A DNA stretch of 64,000 nucleotides from Brachybacterium sillae (lineage in GTDB: Bacteria; Actinomycetota; Actinomycetes; Actinomycetales; Dermabacteraceae): contig NZ_JAFEUW010000001.1 in NCBI RefSeq assembly GCF_025028335.1, positions 1,302,001-1,366,000 of the forward strand, read 5' to 3'. The position numbers and the translations under genes were made by a program. Below, piece by piece: positions 17,282-26,548 of the stretch (position 1 is its first letter; every line of letters begins with the position of its first letter). Below the pieces are notes generated by a model. That model had not been told where the DNA came from. It saw only the letters and a list, made by a program, of their open reading frames with translations, and did not search any database.

Positions 17282-20200
17282 CTAGGGCGCGGGCGGCGAG
17301 GTATCACCGCGGCCCTCGGGGTTCTCGCTGACGTCGCGGGCGCCCCGCGGCTCCACGGCCCCTCGTGCCTCACCGGTCTGCCGCGCCTCACCGGTCTGCC
17401 GCGCCTCCCGATCGGCCCGCCGCTGCTGCTCGGCGGCCTCACGGCGCAGGCGCCGCTTCTCCCCCGGGCCCTCGGCGATCCGATACAGCACCGGCACGAT
17501 CACCAGCGTCAGCAGGGTCGAGGAGACGAGGCCGCCGATCACCACCACCGCGAGGGGCTGCGAGATGAACCCACCACCGCTGCCGGTGATCCCGAACGCC
17601 ATCGGCAGCAGGGCGAAGACGGTCGCGGCGGCGGTCATGAGGATCGGCCGCAGACGGGTGTGGGCACCGGCTTCCAGGGCCTCGTCGAGACCCTGGCCCG
17701 CGCGTCGGTACTGGTTGACCAGGTCAATCAGCACGATCGCGTTGGTGACGACGATGCCGACCAGCATCAGCAGGCCGATCATGGCGGGCAATCCCAGGGG
17801 CACCCCCGTGACCAGCAGCGCGACGAAGGCTCCGGTGGCGGCGAAGGGGATCGACACCAGCAGGATCAGCGGCTGCATGAGGGACTTGAAGATCCACACC
17901 AGCAGCACGTAGGTCAGGAGGATCGCCGCGACGATCGCGATGCCCAGCTGACCGAAGGTGTCGGCGATGTCCTCCGCGGTGCCGCCGAGGGTCGCCTGCA
18001 CGCCGTCGGGAAGGTCGGCGGCGTCGATCGCCTGCTGTGCGGCCTGGGTGACGGTGCGGACGTCCTCCCCCGCCGGGGTGAGGGAGACGGTGACGGTCTG
18101 GCGGGTGTTGTCGGTGACGATCTGCGGGCGGGTCTGCACCTCCTCGACGGTCGCGACGTCCGTGAGCGGGATCCCGGCGACGTCCATCGAGCGCAGCTGC
18201 TCCAGGGTGGAGACGTCCTGGCTGCCGGCGAGGCGGATGTCGATGTCCTGGTCGTCCAGGGTGATGGTGCCGATGGCGGAGGGGAACAGCTCCCGGGCGA
18301 CCAGCCCGACGACGGCCTCCTCGGTGAGTCCGCGCTCGGCGGCGGCCTCCCGGTCGACGGTGATCTGCGCGGTCGGCTGTTCGGCCTGCAGGTCACTGGC
18401 GATCTCGGCAACACCCTCGGGCAGCGGGTCGAGCTGCTCCCGGATCGCCTTCTCGGCCTGTTCGCGGGCCTGGGGGGTCGGGCCGGTGATCTGGATGTCG
18501 ACGGAGGTGGAGCCGGTCGGGCCGCCGGTGGTCAGTTCCTCGATGTCCCCGGCATCGGGCATGCCCTCGAGGGCGGCGAGCATGTCGGCACGCAGCGCCT
18601 CCTGGTCGGCGCCCTCATCGGTGGTGACCTGGTAGCTGATCTCGTTGGGGGTGCCGCCCATGCCGAACTGGTCGGCGCCGATGGTGGTCTGCACGGTGCG
18701 CACGCCGTCGACGGCCATCAGGGCGTCCTCGGCGCGTCCGGCGGCGTCGGTGGATTCGTCGAGGCTGGTGCCCGCCGGGAGGGTCTGCCGGTAGGAGGCG
18801 AGGTTCTGACCGGAATCGCTGAGGAAGTTGACTGTGAGCAGGGGCAGCAGGAACCCGGTGCCGACGAGCACCGCGACGGCGGCGAGCAGCGTGAGGATGC
18901 GGTGGCGCAGGGCGGTGCGCAGCGTCGGGGCGTAGAGGCGGTGGGCGAGGCCACGGCGCTCCTTCACCTCGGCGGCCTCCCGCACACGCGCGACGGCGGC
19001 GGTGTCCTCGGGGTCGAGGTCGCGGGCGGCCTTGGGGGCGCGCAGGAACCAGTAGGCGAGGACCGGCACGATGGTGAGCGACACCAGCAGCGAGGACAGC
19101 ATGGCGATCGCGACGGTGAGGGAGAACGGCCGGAACAGCTCCCCGGCCATGCCGGAGACCACGGCGACCGGCAGGAACACCACGACGGTGGCGAGGGTGG
19201 AACTGGTGACGGCGCCGGCGACCTCGCGGACGGCGTCGAGGATCGCGCGGGTGCGGGGTTTGCCGTAGGAGAGGTGGCGGGTGATGTTCTCGATCACCAC
19301 GATGGAGTCGTCGACGACGCGGCCGATGGAGATCGTCAGGGCCGCGAGGGTCAGCATGTTCAGGGTGTAGCCGGAGACCAGCATCCCCACGAAGGCCATC
19401 AGCAGCGACAGCGGGATGGAGATGGCGGTGACCAGCGTCGGCCGCAGCGCCCGCAGGAACAGCAGGATCACGGCGACGGCGAAGCCGAGACCGAGCAGGC
19501 CCTCCTCCGCCAGGGTGACGATGGAGTCCTGGATGAACGGTGCCTGGTCGAAGACGACGTCGCGGCGGGCGTTCCCGCCGACACCGGGCAGGGTGCGCTC
19601 CAGCGTCGCGGCGACCTCGTCGGAGACGTCGACGACGTTGCCGGTCGCGGTGGCGGTGACGACCAGGACCAGGGATTCGCGGCCGTTGGTGCGGGAGACG
19701 CTGGTCGGGTCTTCGGTGGTGCGCTCGACCGTGGCGACGTCCCCGAGGGTGGTGACGGGGGCGGGTGACGCGGGGGCGGGCTGGCCCTGGGCGTCGGCCC
19801 CCTGCTGTCCCGTGCCCGGCTGCCCCGCACCCTGCTGGCTCGCGCCCTGCTGGCCCTGCGCATCGGCCCCGGCGGGCGGGAGGATCGTGATGGCTTCGAG
19901 GTCCTCGATCGAGGACAGCGGCCGGCCCACGGTCACATCCAGGGAGCGGTTGCCGTCGGTGACGGTCCCCCCGGGCACGCTGAGGCCGCTGGCGTCGAGA
20001 GCGGCGGTGATGTCGTCATCGGTGAGGCCGCGGGCCGTGAGTTCGTCCTGGTCGGGGGTGATCCGCACGACCTGCTCCGGCGCGCCGGCGACGATGACGG
20101 AGGAGACCCCGTCGATGCGTTCGAGTTCGGTGATGACAGCGGTGTCGAGCCGGGTGCCGAGCTCCGCAGGGGCGAGGTCGGAGGACACGGCGAGGACGAC

Positions 20201-20614
20201 GGCGGGGATGTCCCCGGAACCTCCGGAGATCACCTGGGGGTCGGCGCCCTCGGGCAGCTGGTCATCAATGCGGGACAGCGCGGCATCGACCTGGTTCGCG
20301 CTGCGGGCCACGTCCGTGCCGTAGGTGAGTTCCACCGTCACCATCGACAGACCCGGCCGGGACGTCGAACGGGTCGATTCGACGTTCTCGAGGCCCCGCA
20401 CGGCCTGCTCGATGGGGCCGGAGACCCGCGTATCGACCTGCTCCGACGAGGAGCCGACGGCGGGCGTGACGATCTGGATCTGCGGCAGGGCGATCGACGG
20501 GATCAGTTCCTGCCGCAGGGTGGTCATGGACAGCGCACCCAGCACCGACACCACCACGCAGACGAGCGCGATGAAGGCACGGTTGGCGAGGCTGAGCTGG
20601 GCGAGGCGATGCAC
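17282..20614 (-). CDS. RND-family efflux transporter (HAE1/AcrB-like)
   Basis: A 1110-residue proton-driven exporter with the duplicated six-helix plus large extracytoplasmic domain layout of AcrB/MdtB proteins. It opens with HRLAQLSLANRAFIALVCVVV, a long first loop begins at ELIPSIALPQIQIVTP, and motif regions such as FVGMLVSGYTLNMLTLAALTISIGRVVDDSIVVIENI (with the paired Asp used for proton relay) are present. A Gln/Ala/Gly-rich insert lies around residue 240-265. The Arg/Glu-rich C-terminus has a repeated TGEARQ. I chose GTG 20614, preceded by GGGAGG. A single-membrane actinobacterium has no TolC partner, and none is seen here. It heads the run RND, kinase, regulator, Asp-rich protein. Confidence 0.92.
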   Translation of the reverse strand: MHRLAQLSLANRAFIALVCVVVSVLGALSMTTLRQELIPSIALPQIQIVTPAVGSSSEQVDTRVSGPIEQAVRGLENVESTRSTSRPGLSMVTVELTYGTDVARSANQVDAALSRIDDQLPEGADPQVISGGSGDIPAVVLAVSSDLAPAELGTRLDTAVITELERIDGVSSVIVAGAPEQVVRITPDQDELTARGLTDDDITAALDASGLSVPGGTVTDGNRSLDVTVGRPLSSIEDLEAITILPPAGADAQGQQGASQQGAGQPGTGQQGADAQGQPAPASPAPVTTLGDVATVERTTEDPTSVSRTNGRESLVLVVTATATGNVVDVSDEVAATLERTLPGVGGNARRDVVFDQAPFIQDSIVTLAEEGLLGLGFAVAVILLFLRALRPTLVTAISIPLSLLMAFVGMLVSGYTLNMLTLAALTISIGRVVDDSIVVIENITRHLSYGKPRTRAILDAVREVAGAVTSSTLATVVVFLPVAVVSGMAGELFRPFSLTVAIAMLSSLLVSLTIVPVLAYWFLRAPKAARDLDPEDTAAVARVREAAEVKERRGLAHRLYAPTLRTALRHRILTLLAAVAVLVGTGFLLPLLTVNFLSDSGQNLASYRQTLPAGTSLDESTDAAGRAEDALMAVDGVRTVQTTIGADQFGMGGTPNEISYQVTTDEGADQEALRADMLAALEGMPDAGDIEELTTGGPTGSTSVDIQITGPTPQAREQAEKAIREQLDPLPEGVAEIASDLQAEQPTAQITVDREAAAERGLTEEAVVGLVARELFPSAIGTITLDDQDIDIRLAGSQDVSTLEQLRSMDVAGIPLTDVATVEEVQTRPQIVTDNTRQTVTVSLTPAGEDVRTVTQAAQQAIDAADLPDGVQATLGGTAEDIADTFGQLGIAIVAAILLTYVLLVWIFKSLMQPLILLVSIPFAATGAFVALLVTGVPLGLPAMIGLLMLVGIVVTNAIVLIDLVNQYRRAGQGLDEALEAGAHTRLRPILMTAAATVFALLPMAFGITGSGGGFISQPLAVVVIGGLVSSTLLTLVIVPVLYRIAEGPGEKRRLRREAAEQQRRADREARQTGEARQTGEARGAVEPRGARDVSENPEGRGDTSPPAP

Positions 20615-20696
20615 GGAACCTCCCGGGACGCGGCGTGCGACCCCGATCCGGGGCGCGGCTCCATTCGACCACGGGGCCCCGACAGCCGACGTGCGA

Positions 20697-20817
20697 CTTT
20701 CGGCGGGGGTTGCTGAACGAAAGACGCCGCGCGCCGGGGGCCATGCCACGGGGGGCCGTTGGGCAGCGAGACCGCTCCACAGCGGGACCGTGGGCAGCGA
20801 GACCGCTCCACAGCGGG
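20697..20817. repeat. Inverted and tandem repeats upstream of the RND gene
   Basis: CTTTCG (20697-20702) and CGAAAG (20718-20723) form an inverted repeat about 83-109 bases upstream of the RND start. Farther upstream a 26-base unit containing GCAGCGAGACCGCTCCACAG occurs twice in tandem (20761-20786 and 20792-20817, period 31). These may be regulator sites for the exporter operon or a simple local duplication. Confidence 0.5.
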
Positions 20818-20877
20818 GCTACTCCACGACGCGGGGCGTCGCGCCGTCGTGTCGTGATCCGGAACCACTCCCGCGAG

Positions 20878-21027
20878 ACTGACGAATGGCGGACATTCCG
20901 TGTCCACATCTACCACCCGTCGACCCTCAGATATGCCTCATGTCAGACACCCGGGACGCAACAGGACACGTCAACCCGGGAGACTCCGTACCGAATTGCG
21001 GACATCCGCTGTCCTCCACTCGCTAGC
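20878..21027. repeat. Nested inverted-repeat element (copy 2, diverged)
   Basis: ACTGACGAATGGCGGACA (20878-20895) and TGTCCTCCACTCGCTAGC (21010-21027) each match the corresponding arm of the element at 7204-7313 in 15 of 18 bases, in the same order and spaced by 114 bases. Flanking words are shared too (CATTCCGTG against CATCCCGTG). It ends 18 bases before the left end of the IS481-type element. Confidence 0.6.
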
Positions 21028-21045
21028 TGTTCTTCCCCGACACGT

Positions 21046-22057
21046 TGTGAACGGCTGAGGTAGGCGAGGACCTCCGGGAACGATGTGGGTAACCACACTC
21101 ACAGTTCGTTCCACGGAGGTCTTCGTGATTCACGCTAACGCGCCTTTGACGCCGGAGGGGCGTCGCCGACTCGCTTCCCTGATCGTCGATGACGGCTGGA
21201 CCGTCAGGCGGGCCGCGGAACGGTTCCAGGTCTCACCGGCGACCGCGTCGCGGTGGGCCCGGCGATACCGGGCAGGACAGTCGCTGACCGACCGGCCGTC
21301 ACGCCCACATCGCTCGCCGTCACGCTTGTCGGCGCGGCGGGAACATCGGATCGTGTCGTTGCGGTTCACCCGGCGGTGGGGACCGCACCGCATCGGCTAC
21401 CACCTCGGGATCCCGCGCTCCACGGTCGGGCGGGTTCTCGCCCGGTACCGGATGCCGCTGCTACATCATCTCGACCAGGCCACCGGGCTCCCGGTCCGCA
21501 AGACCGCGCCGGTCCGCTACGAGAAGCAGATCCCGGGCGAGCTGGTCCATGTGGACATCAAGAAGCTCGGCCGGATCCCGGACGGCGGCGGCTGGCGCAT
21601 GCTCGGCAGGCAGGCCGGGAATCGCAACAACAAGAAGCAGGGACTGGGGTACGCGTTCCTGCATCACGCGGTCGACGATGCCACCCGCCTTGCCTACTCC
21701 GAGCAACTCGACGATGAACGCAAGGAGACCGCCGCAGCGTTCTAGACCCGCGCCCGGGCGTTCTTCGCCGAGCACGGCATCACCGTCACGGCCGTGATGA
21801 CCGACAACGGGTCCTGCTATCGCTCGCACGCGTTCACCGACGCGCTCGGTGCCGGGGTGAAGCATCGCCACACCCGCCCCTACCGACCCCAGACGAACGG
21901 GAAAGTCGAGCGCTTCAACCGCACCCTCGCCACCGAGTGGGCCTACGCGCAGACCTACCAGTCAGACGCTGACCGCGCAGCCACCTACGACAACTGGCTC
22001 CATCACCACAATCACCACAGACCCCACACCGAGCTCGGAGGCTCCACCCCTGCCGAA
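21046..22057 (+). mobile_element. IS481-type insertion sequence, 3' end missing
   Basis: The left end is placed at TGTGAACGGCTGAGG (21046), about 80 bases before the transposase start. The right end is absent: the reading frame runs straight into the left inverted repeat of the IS3-type element at 22058, and no complementary end is found beyond 23390. The element therefore lost its 3' end when the second element inserted or by a later deletion. The left end is inferred. Confidence 0.6.
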
Positions 22058-22102
22058 TGTCGCGCGTCAGACTTTGTGGCAGGACCATTGATTGAGTCCT
22101 GA
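21125..22102 (+). pseudogene. IS481-family transposase, broken by an in-frame stop and truncated
   Basis: Integrase-type DDE transposase. The start GTG 21125 encodes IHANAPLTPEGRRRLASLIVDD, a helix-turn-helix follows, and the catalytic residues are in LVHVDIKKLGRIPDGGG, AVMTDNGSCYRS and TNGKVERFNRTLATEW. A TAG at 21743-21745 replaces what is most likely Trp (TGG) between AAAF and TRARAFFAEHG; the frame is otherwise continuous on both sides. The normal C-terminus after RPHTELGGSTPAE is replaced by bases of the IS3-type element. The enzyme is therefore inactive. Confidence 0.85.
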
Positions 22103-22116
22103 GCGGAGAGTTCGAC

Positions 22117-22434
22117 ATGGGAAGACCACCTGTGATCCCGGTGGAGAAGAAGACGAGGATCGTGCTGAGCATCCTCGCCGACGAGATGACGATCGCCGAG
22201 GCGGCCAGGCGCGAGAAGGTCAGCGAGCAGTCGATCGGCCGGTGGAAGGCGGACTTCCTCGAGGCCGGGAAGACGAGTCTCGCGGCGGGCAAGAACGGGC
22301 CCTCGACCCGGGAGCAGCAGCTCGAGGCGGAGGTCGCGGAGCTGACCCAGGCGCTCGGTGAGGCGGCGGTCGAGATCCGGGTATGGAAGAAGTCCGCGGA
22401 GGGACGCTTGGGCCCTTCGAGGACCTCGAGGTGA
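22117..22434 (+). CDS. IS3-family transposase OrfA
   Basis: A 105-residue DNA-binding subunit: the helix-turn-helix ILADEMTIAEAARREKVSEQSIGRWK is followed by a coiled-coil, REQQLEAEVAELTQALGEAAVEIRVWKK. Its 3' end overlaps orfB by 52 bases in the frame that requires a -1 ribosomal shift to make the OrfAB fusion. No classical A-rich slippery heptamer is visible; AAGAAG at 22386-22391 is the only run-like site near the overlap. Confidence 0.85.
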   Translation: MGRPPVIPVEKKTRIVLSILADEMTIAEAARREKVSEQSIGRWKADFLEAGKTSLAAGKNGPSTREQQLEAEVAELTQALGEAAVEIRVWKKSAEGRLGPSRTSR

Positions 22435-23381
22435 TCCGCGTCGAGGCGGGCATGTCGACCGCGAGGTTCTGCAAGCTGATCGACATGCCCGAACGCACCT
22501 GGCGACGCTGGCAGGCCAAGGCGCGGCAGGAACAGCCGCCGAAGGGGCCGCGGCCGCAGCCGGCGAGGGATGCCGCTCGGCCGCTGGTGGTGAAGCATGC
22601 GCTGGCGAAGCCGACGAGGGGTCACCGGAAAATCTGGGCGATGACGCGGCACGACGGGCACAAGGTGTCGCAGGCGACGGTGCTGCGGCTGCTGCGTGAC
22701 GACGGGCTGATCGTGCCGTCGGAGTACCAGAAGCAGCGCCGGGAGTTGGCGAAGGACCGGAAGGCAGCGTTCGCTCGCAACCCGACCGGACCGAACCAGG
22801 TGTGGCAGCTGGACTTCAGCGAGTTCGAGACCACCCAGGGCGGGACCTGGCGGATCGCGGGGTGTCGGGAATGGTTCTCGAAGCTCGAGTACCCGTTCCA
22901 TGTGTCGCCGACGGCGAACCAGTACGACGCGATCGCCGCGATCGAACTCGCCTTGGCCGAGTACGAGCGTCTGTGCGGGCACCCGCTCGTCGACGAGTGT
23001 CAGGTCGATGCGGACACCGGGGAGCTGCTGCCGGTCCTCACCATCGTCACGGACAATGGCGGCCCGTTCCGGTCGTTGAACTTCGAGTTGTTCATCATGC
23101 GTCACCCCGAGCTTCGGCATGTCCGCACCCGGGTGAAGTCGCCAGGCCAGAACGGGTCACGCGAACGCGGGTTCGGGACGCTGAAGTACGAGCGGCTGTT
23201 CCTCGACGAGATCCCGGACGCCTTGACGCTCATCGAGCGGGCCGAGGACTACCGAGTCGAGTACAACACCGAGCGCCCGCATGAGGCGATCGCCTGGAAC
23301 CGGCCACTGGAGGTGCACCTCGGCCTGGCCGACCCCACCACCCCCACCTTTGAAACAGAAGAAATCCTGCCAACTACTTGA
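22383..23381 (+). CDS. IS3-family transposase OrfB (DDE integrase domain)
   Basis: A 332-residue catalytic subunit. A helical domain (HALAKPTRGHRKIWAMTRHDGHKVSQATVLRLLRDDGL) is followed by the rve core, with Asp in VWQLDFSEFET, Asp in TIVTDNGGPFRS and Glu in QNGSRERGFGTLKYERLF, then YNTERPHEAIAWNRP. All three acidic residues are present, so the element may still be mobile. It is expressed alone or as an OrfAB fusion through the overlap with orfA. Confidence 0.88.
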   Translation: MEEVRGGTLGPFEDLEVIRVEAGMSTARFCKLIDMPERTWRRWQAKARQEQPPKGPRPQPARDAARPLVVKHALAKPTRGHRKIWAMTRHDGHKVSQATVLRLLRDDGLIVPSEYQKQRRELAKDRKAAFARNPTGPNQVWQLDFSEFETTQGGTWRIAGCREWFSKLEYPFHVSPTANQYDAIAAIELALAEYERLCGHPLVDECQVDADTGELLPVLTIVTDNGGPFRSLNFELFIMRHPELRHVRTRVKSPGQNGSRERGFGTLKYERLFLDEIPDALTLIERAEDYRVEYNTERPHEAIAWNRPLEVHLGLADPTTPTFETEEILPTT

Positions 23382-23421
23382 CGCGGGACAGCAGCTCGGC
23401 TCGCGGCGACCCGCCGCCCGT

Positions 23422-23823
23422 TTACTTCTTGACGACGTAAACAGGAACGCCGAATCCGTCGGCGTTGGTGAGCACCTGATCGATTTTGGTGCGTTCCTGG
23501 TCTGTGGCGTAGTTCACCTGTATGAGGGCCGCGTCGGGAGCATCAGTGCAGGGGTTCGCGACCTGTACCGTGATCTCCGTTCCCTGAGCGGTGAGTTGCT
23601 CGGCGAGTTCGCTGTGGGCAGCAAGCGCGGCGTCCACCTCTTGGCTGGTCGGCAACTCGTCGCACGGCGGATGCGTCGTCGCGCTCCTCGGGAAGAGTCC
23701 TCCGAAGAGGGCGGCCGCGCCGAGCACGCCGGCAACGACGATCAGCCCGAGAATCGTGACGGTCGCGGTGCGGTTACGCTTCGATGCCGACTGCTGCTGT
23801 TCTTGCTGGGTGGTCATTGTCAT
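23422..23823 (-). CDS. Small single-pass membrane protein at the end of the bacteriocin operon
   Basis: A 133-residue protein of unknown function. A Gln-rich cytoplasmic start is followed by one membrane helix (TATVTILGLIVVAGVLGAAALFGGLF) and an extracytoplasmic domain of about 85 residues with two cysteines (HPPCDELP and ANPCTDAP). The domain fold around QVNYATDQERTKIDQVLTN is not recognised. Its ATG overlaps the stop of the ATPase gene (ATGA), tying it to the bacteriocin/ABC operon. Being anchored outside the membrane, it is a plausible immunity or accessory protein (inference). Confidence 0.7.
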   Translation of the reverse strand: MTMTTQQEQQQSASKRNRTATVTILGLIVVAGVLGAAALFGGLFPRSATTHPPCDELPTSQEVDAALAAHSELAEQLTAQGTEITVQVANPCTDAPDAALIQVNYATDQERTKIDQVLTNADGFGVPVYVVKK

Positions 23824-24488
23824 CTCCTGCCTGTTGCGGTGGTCACGGTCTGGACTTCTCGCATCCCCATCGGGTGGCGGCTGTCGCAGGCGGCGATCAT
23901 CTCCTCGTCGTGAGTGGAGACGACCACGGTTGCTCCTTGCCGTGCGAAGCCGGTGAAGAGTTCGATCACCGTGTGGCGGTTGCGCGCGTCGAGAGACGCG
24001 GTGGGTTCGTCGACAAACAGGACCGACGCGCGGCGGTAGATTGCTCGCGCAAGTGCCAGCCGCTGCTTCTCTCCACCGCTGAGGTGACTGGCGGTTTCGC
24101 CAGCGCGGCCCGCTAGACCGGTTTGCTCCAGCGCGGCGCTCAGGCGGGCGTCCGCGTTCGTCGCACGACGCTGCCCGCGCATCGTGACGTTGAACCCGAC
24201 GGACTCGTCATCGACGATTCCATAGTCCTGCAACACGAACGCCGCATGATCCCGCCAGAACCTTCGGCGTTGTCCACCGTCATAACTGGTCACGTCTTTG
24301 CCGTCCACGAGGATGTGCCCGCGGCTCACCGGCAGGAGCAGGCCGAGAGCATGCAGCAAGGTGGTCTTGCCCGAACCGCTCGGGCCGACTAGAGCGGTCA
24401 TCTCGCCCGGTGCGCATCGCACGGACTCGTCCGCGACGATCTCGCGTCCGTCGATCGCTACCGACAGGTTGTTTCCTTCGATCAGCAC
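23820..24488 (-). CDS. ABC transporter ATP-binding protein of the bacteriocin operon
   Basis: A 222-residue MacB/LolD-like ATPase with Walker A GPSGSGKTT, Q-loop VLQDYGIV, signature LSGGEKQR, Walker B VLFVDEPTASLD and switch His in VVSTHDEEM. It pairs with the large permease encoded immediately upstream (9-base gap). Lactococcin-972-type loci normally carry such an ATPase/permease pair, thought to give self-protection or export. All catalytic residues are present. Confidence 0.92.
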   Translation of the reverse strand: MLIEGNNLSVAIDGREIVADESVRCAPGEMTALVGPSGSGKTTLLHALGLLLPVSRGHILVDGKDVTSYDGGQRRRFWRDHAAFVLQDYGIVDDESVGFNVTMRGQRRATNADARLSAALEQTGLAGRAGETASHLSGGEKQRLALARAIYRRASVLFVDEPTASLDARNRHTVIELFTGFARQGATVVVSTHDEEMIAACDSRHPMGMREVQTVTTATGRR

Positions 24489-24497
24489 GGGATCCTC

Positions 24498-26462
24498 CTA
24501 GAGCTTTCGATGCACGACACGGTCGAAGACCGCGCGTGCGGCGATCAAGTGGCTTCCGTAGATGGCGATGATGGCGAACGCGGAGGCAAGCGCCGTGACC
24601 GCCATGGTCGAGACGGGTTGGATCGCGATGATCACGATCGCGATCACGGTGCCCATGCCGACGTCCAGCAATGCGCGGGACCGCACGACTTCTGCCCAAG
24701 TCGATCCCGTCAAGCGCAGGGGGAAGTCGCGACGCGCGTTGATGAGTCCCGAGATCATGGCGGTGACGGCCGAGGCCACCAAGAATGCGATAGTGAGGGC
24801 CGCGAGCGATATCGCCAGCAGTTGCGAGAGATAAGCCGCGAACTGCGCTTCCAGGATGCCCTGCTCCGCGACGTACAGCGGGCGGATGGTGCCTTCGATG
24901 CCGAGTTCTGCCAGCCCATCAGGAGTGAGCTTCTCGGCATCGAGGCGGTTCTGGGTCGAGGCGACGCCTGTGAACACGATGTTCCCGGTCGACGCGAGAC
25001 TGACGATGTTGGGCGCATCAAAGAACGCGCTGATTCGCGGCACCTCCAGCACAAGCACGTCGCTCGAGAAAGTGAGCTGCCCGGCCGCGCCGCCATTGAT
25101 CACGGGGAACGGCGCATCGGTCGCCGGCTCGAATGCTCTCAGATCGTCGACTCCACGCGCCTCTGTTCCGCCGCGGCTCCAAAGCTCCAGCGAGGGGCCC
25201 AGCTCTCGCGAGAGCATTACGTTCAGCGCATCAGGAGCAACCGGGCGAAGAGCATCGGGGCCGAGAGCACGCTCCATCAATGAGATCCACTGGCGGTTCA
25301 CCAGAGCGATCGCATCGTACTCCCCGAAGTCGCCCGCCCACTGCTCCTCGGTAATCGCGTACGACAGCGCAGCCTCCCCGTCGCTCTCCGCGCTGCCCAC
25401 GATCCTGTCCACTTGCGGAGCGACGGTGTCCATATCTTCATCGGGGATATCGAAGGAAAGCATCACCTGATCTGACAGTTCGTTCCACGCATCCAACTGG
25501 ACGGCGGTGCGTTGCGCATCGGCCGCGGCCGCCCACGCCGGCCCAGCGAACGCGATCAGGGTGATCAGCGTCCCGATCTGCACCACGCGCGCCGCCCAGC
25601 GAAGACTCTTCACCGCCGGCAGTCGGCGCGCAATGACCTCCACGCTCGGCCACGATGACGCTGACAACAGCAACGCGACCAACACCGACGCCGCGAGCGT
25701 AGCTCCCTCGAACGTGGCAGCGATCGAGAGGAAGACGGGCACATAGGTCCAACCCCGAGTCAGTCCGACGAGGCAGGACGCCACGGCGGCGACCCCGACC
25801 GCAGTGGTGAGAAGCGTGATCACTAGCACGCCGAGGTCCTGCGCCTGGATACGCCACGGTGCAGCTCCAGCGAGCACTCTCAACGCACGCGAACGGGCCT
25901 TGATCGCGAGCCAGAAGACGGTGATCGCCGCGACCAGTGCGCAGGCGGCGAGCACAGGCGCGGCGAAACCCGCCTGCTGGGACAAATTCAGGATGCTGTC
26001 CAGCGTCGACACATCTACGCGGTCGACGATGACTCCCCGCTCGGTGAGAGAGTCGACGGCGCCGTCGAGATCCCCCTCGCCGGTCACCAGGTAAGTACCG
26101 TCGGGCGACGAGTTCGCCAGCCGCTCGACGCCGACGATCTGAGCTGGTGCATAGTTGCCGAACCACCCGACGGTCTGAGCCGCGCTGTCCGCGCTGAGAT
26201 CGACGAATACTTGACCGCCCGCGCTGTCGAGGTCGGGCGCGAGCTTGAACAACCCGAGCCCGCCGTCACTGTCCAGTTCCTGCAGCGCGACGAGTGCATC
26301 CGCGTCGCTGATCTGTGACTGCGAGAAATCGACGATCAGCTTCGCGTTGACGCCGATGGACTGCGGGTTGTAGCGGTCATGGAAATCCGTCACGACTGCT
26401 GCCAGGAACGCCAGCAACGTATACAGCGCGACTGCAGTGACGGCGATGATCTTGCGGTACAC
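24498..26462 (-). CDS. Bacteriocin-associated integral membrane permease (lactococcin-972 type)
   Basis: A 654-residue permease. The N-terminal helix (IIAVTAVALYTLLAFLAAVV) is followed by an extracytoplasmic domain of about 160 residues, a block of helices near 190-370 (APVLAACALVAAITVFWLAI, LGVLVITLLTTAVGVAAVASCLVGL, ATLAASVLVALLLSASSW), a second large external domain, and three C-terminal helices. This layout matches the DUF1430-type membrane protein found with lactococcin 972. GTG 26462 follows GAGGAGGACT; the frame is open further upstream but that reads through the peptide gene. It works with the ATPase at 23820. Confidence 0.85.
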   Translation of the reverse strand: MYRKIIAVTAVALYTLLAFLAAVVTDFHDRYNPQSIGVNAKLIVDFSQSQISDADALVALQELDSDGGLGLFKLAPDLDSAGGQVFVDLSADSAAQTVGWFGNYAPAQIVGVERLANSSPDGTYLVTGEGDLDGAVDSLTERGVIVDRVDVSTLDSILNLSQQAGFAAPVLAACALVAAITVFWLAIKARSRALRVLAGAAPWRIQAQDLGVLVITLLTTAVGVAAVASCLVGLTRGWTYVPVFLSIAATFEGATLAASVLVALLLSASSWPSVEVIARRLPAVKSLRWAARVVQIGTLITLIAFAGPAWAAAADAQRTAVQLDAWNELSDQVMLSFDIPDEDMDTVAPQVDRIVGSAESDGEAALSYAITEEQWAGDFGEYDAIALVNRQWISLMERALGPDALRPVAPDALNVMLSRELGPSLELWSRGGTEARGVDDLRAFEPATDAPFPVINGGAAGQLTFSSDVLVLEVPRISAFFDAPNIVSLASTGNIVFTGVASTQNRLDAEKLTPDGLAELGIEGTIRPLYVAEQGILEAQFAAYLSQLLAISLAALTIAFLVASAVTAMISGLINARRDFPLRLTGSTWAEVVRSRALLDVGMGTVIAIVIIAIQPVSTMAVTALASAFAIIAIYGSHLIAARAVFDRVVHRKL

Positions 26463-26548
26463 AGTCCTCCTCGAGACGGAACCGGCCGGCAGGGCCGCTT
26501 GCCTCGACGCGGCGGAACGCGCCGAGGCAAGCGGCCCTTGGTAGTACG

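Larger units (their letters stand above)
22058..23390 (+). mobile_element. IS3-type insertion sequence, apparently complete
   Basis: It spans 1333 bp, bounded by imperfect inverted repeats. The left TGTCGCGCGTCAGAC...TGGCAGGA and the complement of the right end TGTCCCGCGTCAAGT...TGGCAGGA share 11 of the first 12 bases. It contains two overlapping genes in the -1 arrangement typical of the IS3 family. It cuts the IS481-type element. The flanking bases (GAA on the left, GCA on the right) do not give a clear target duplication, so a deletion may have followed insertion. Confidence 0.75.

Noticed and set aside
17660..19768. Open frame of 702 codons antisense to the RND exporter
   Set aside because: Low-complexity Gly/Asp/His/Gln protein with no motif; a by-product of third-position GC bias.
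20761..20817. Possible CRISPR-like array
   Set aside because: Only two tandem units with a 5-base spacer and no cas genes; a simple local duplication.
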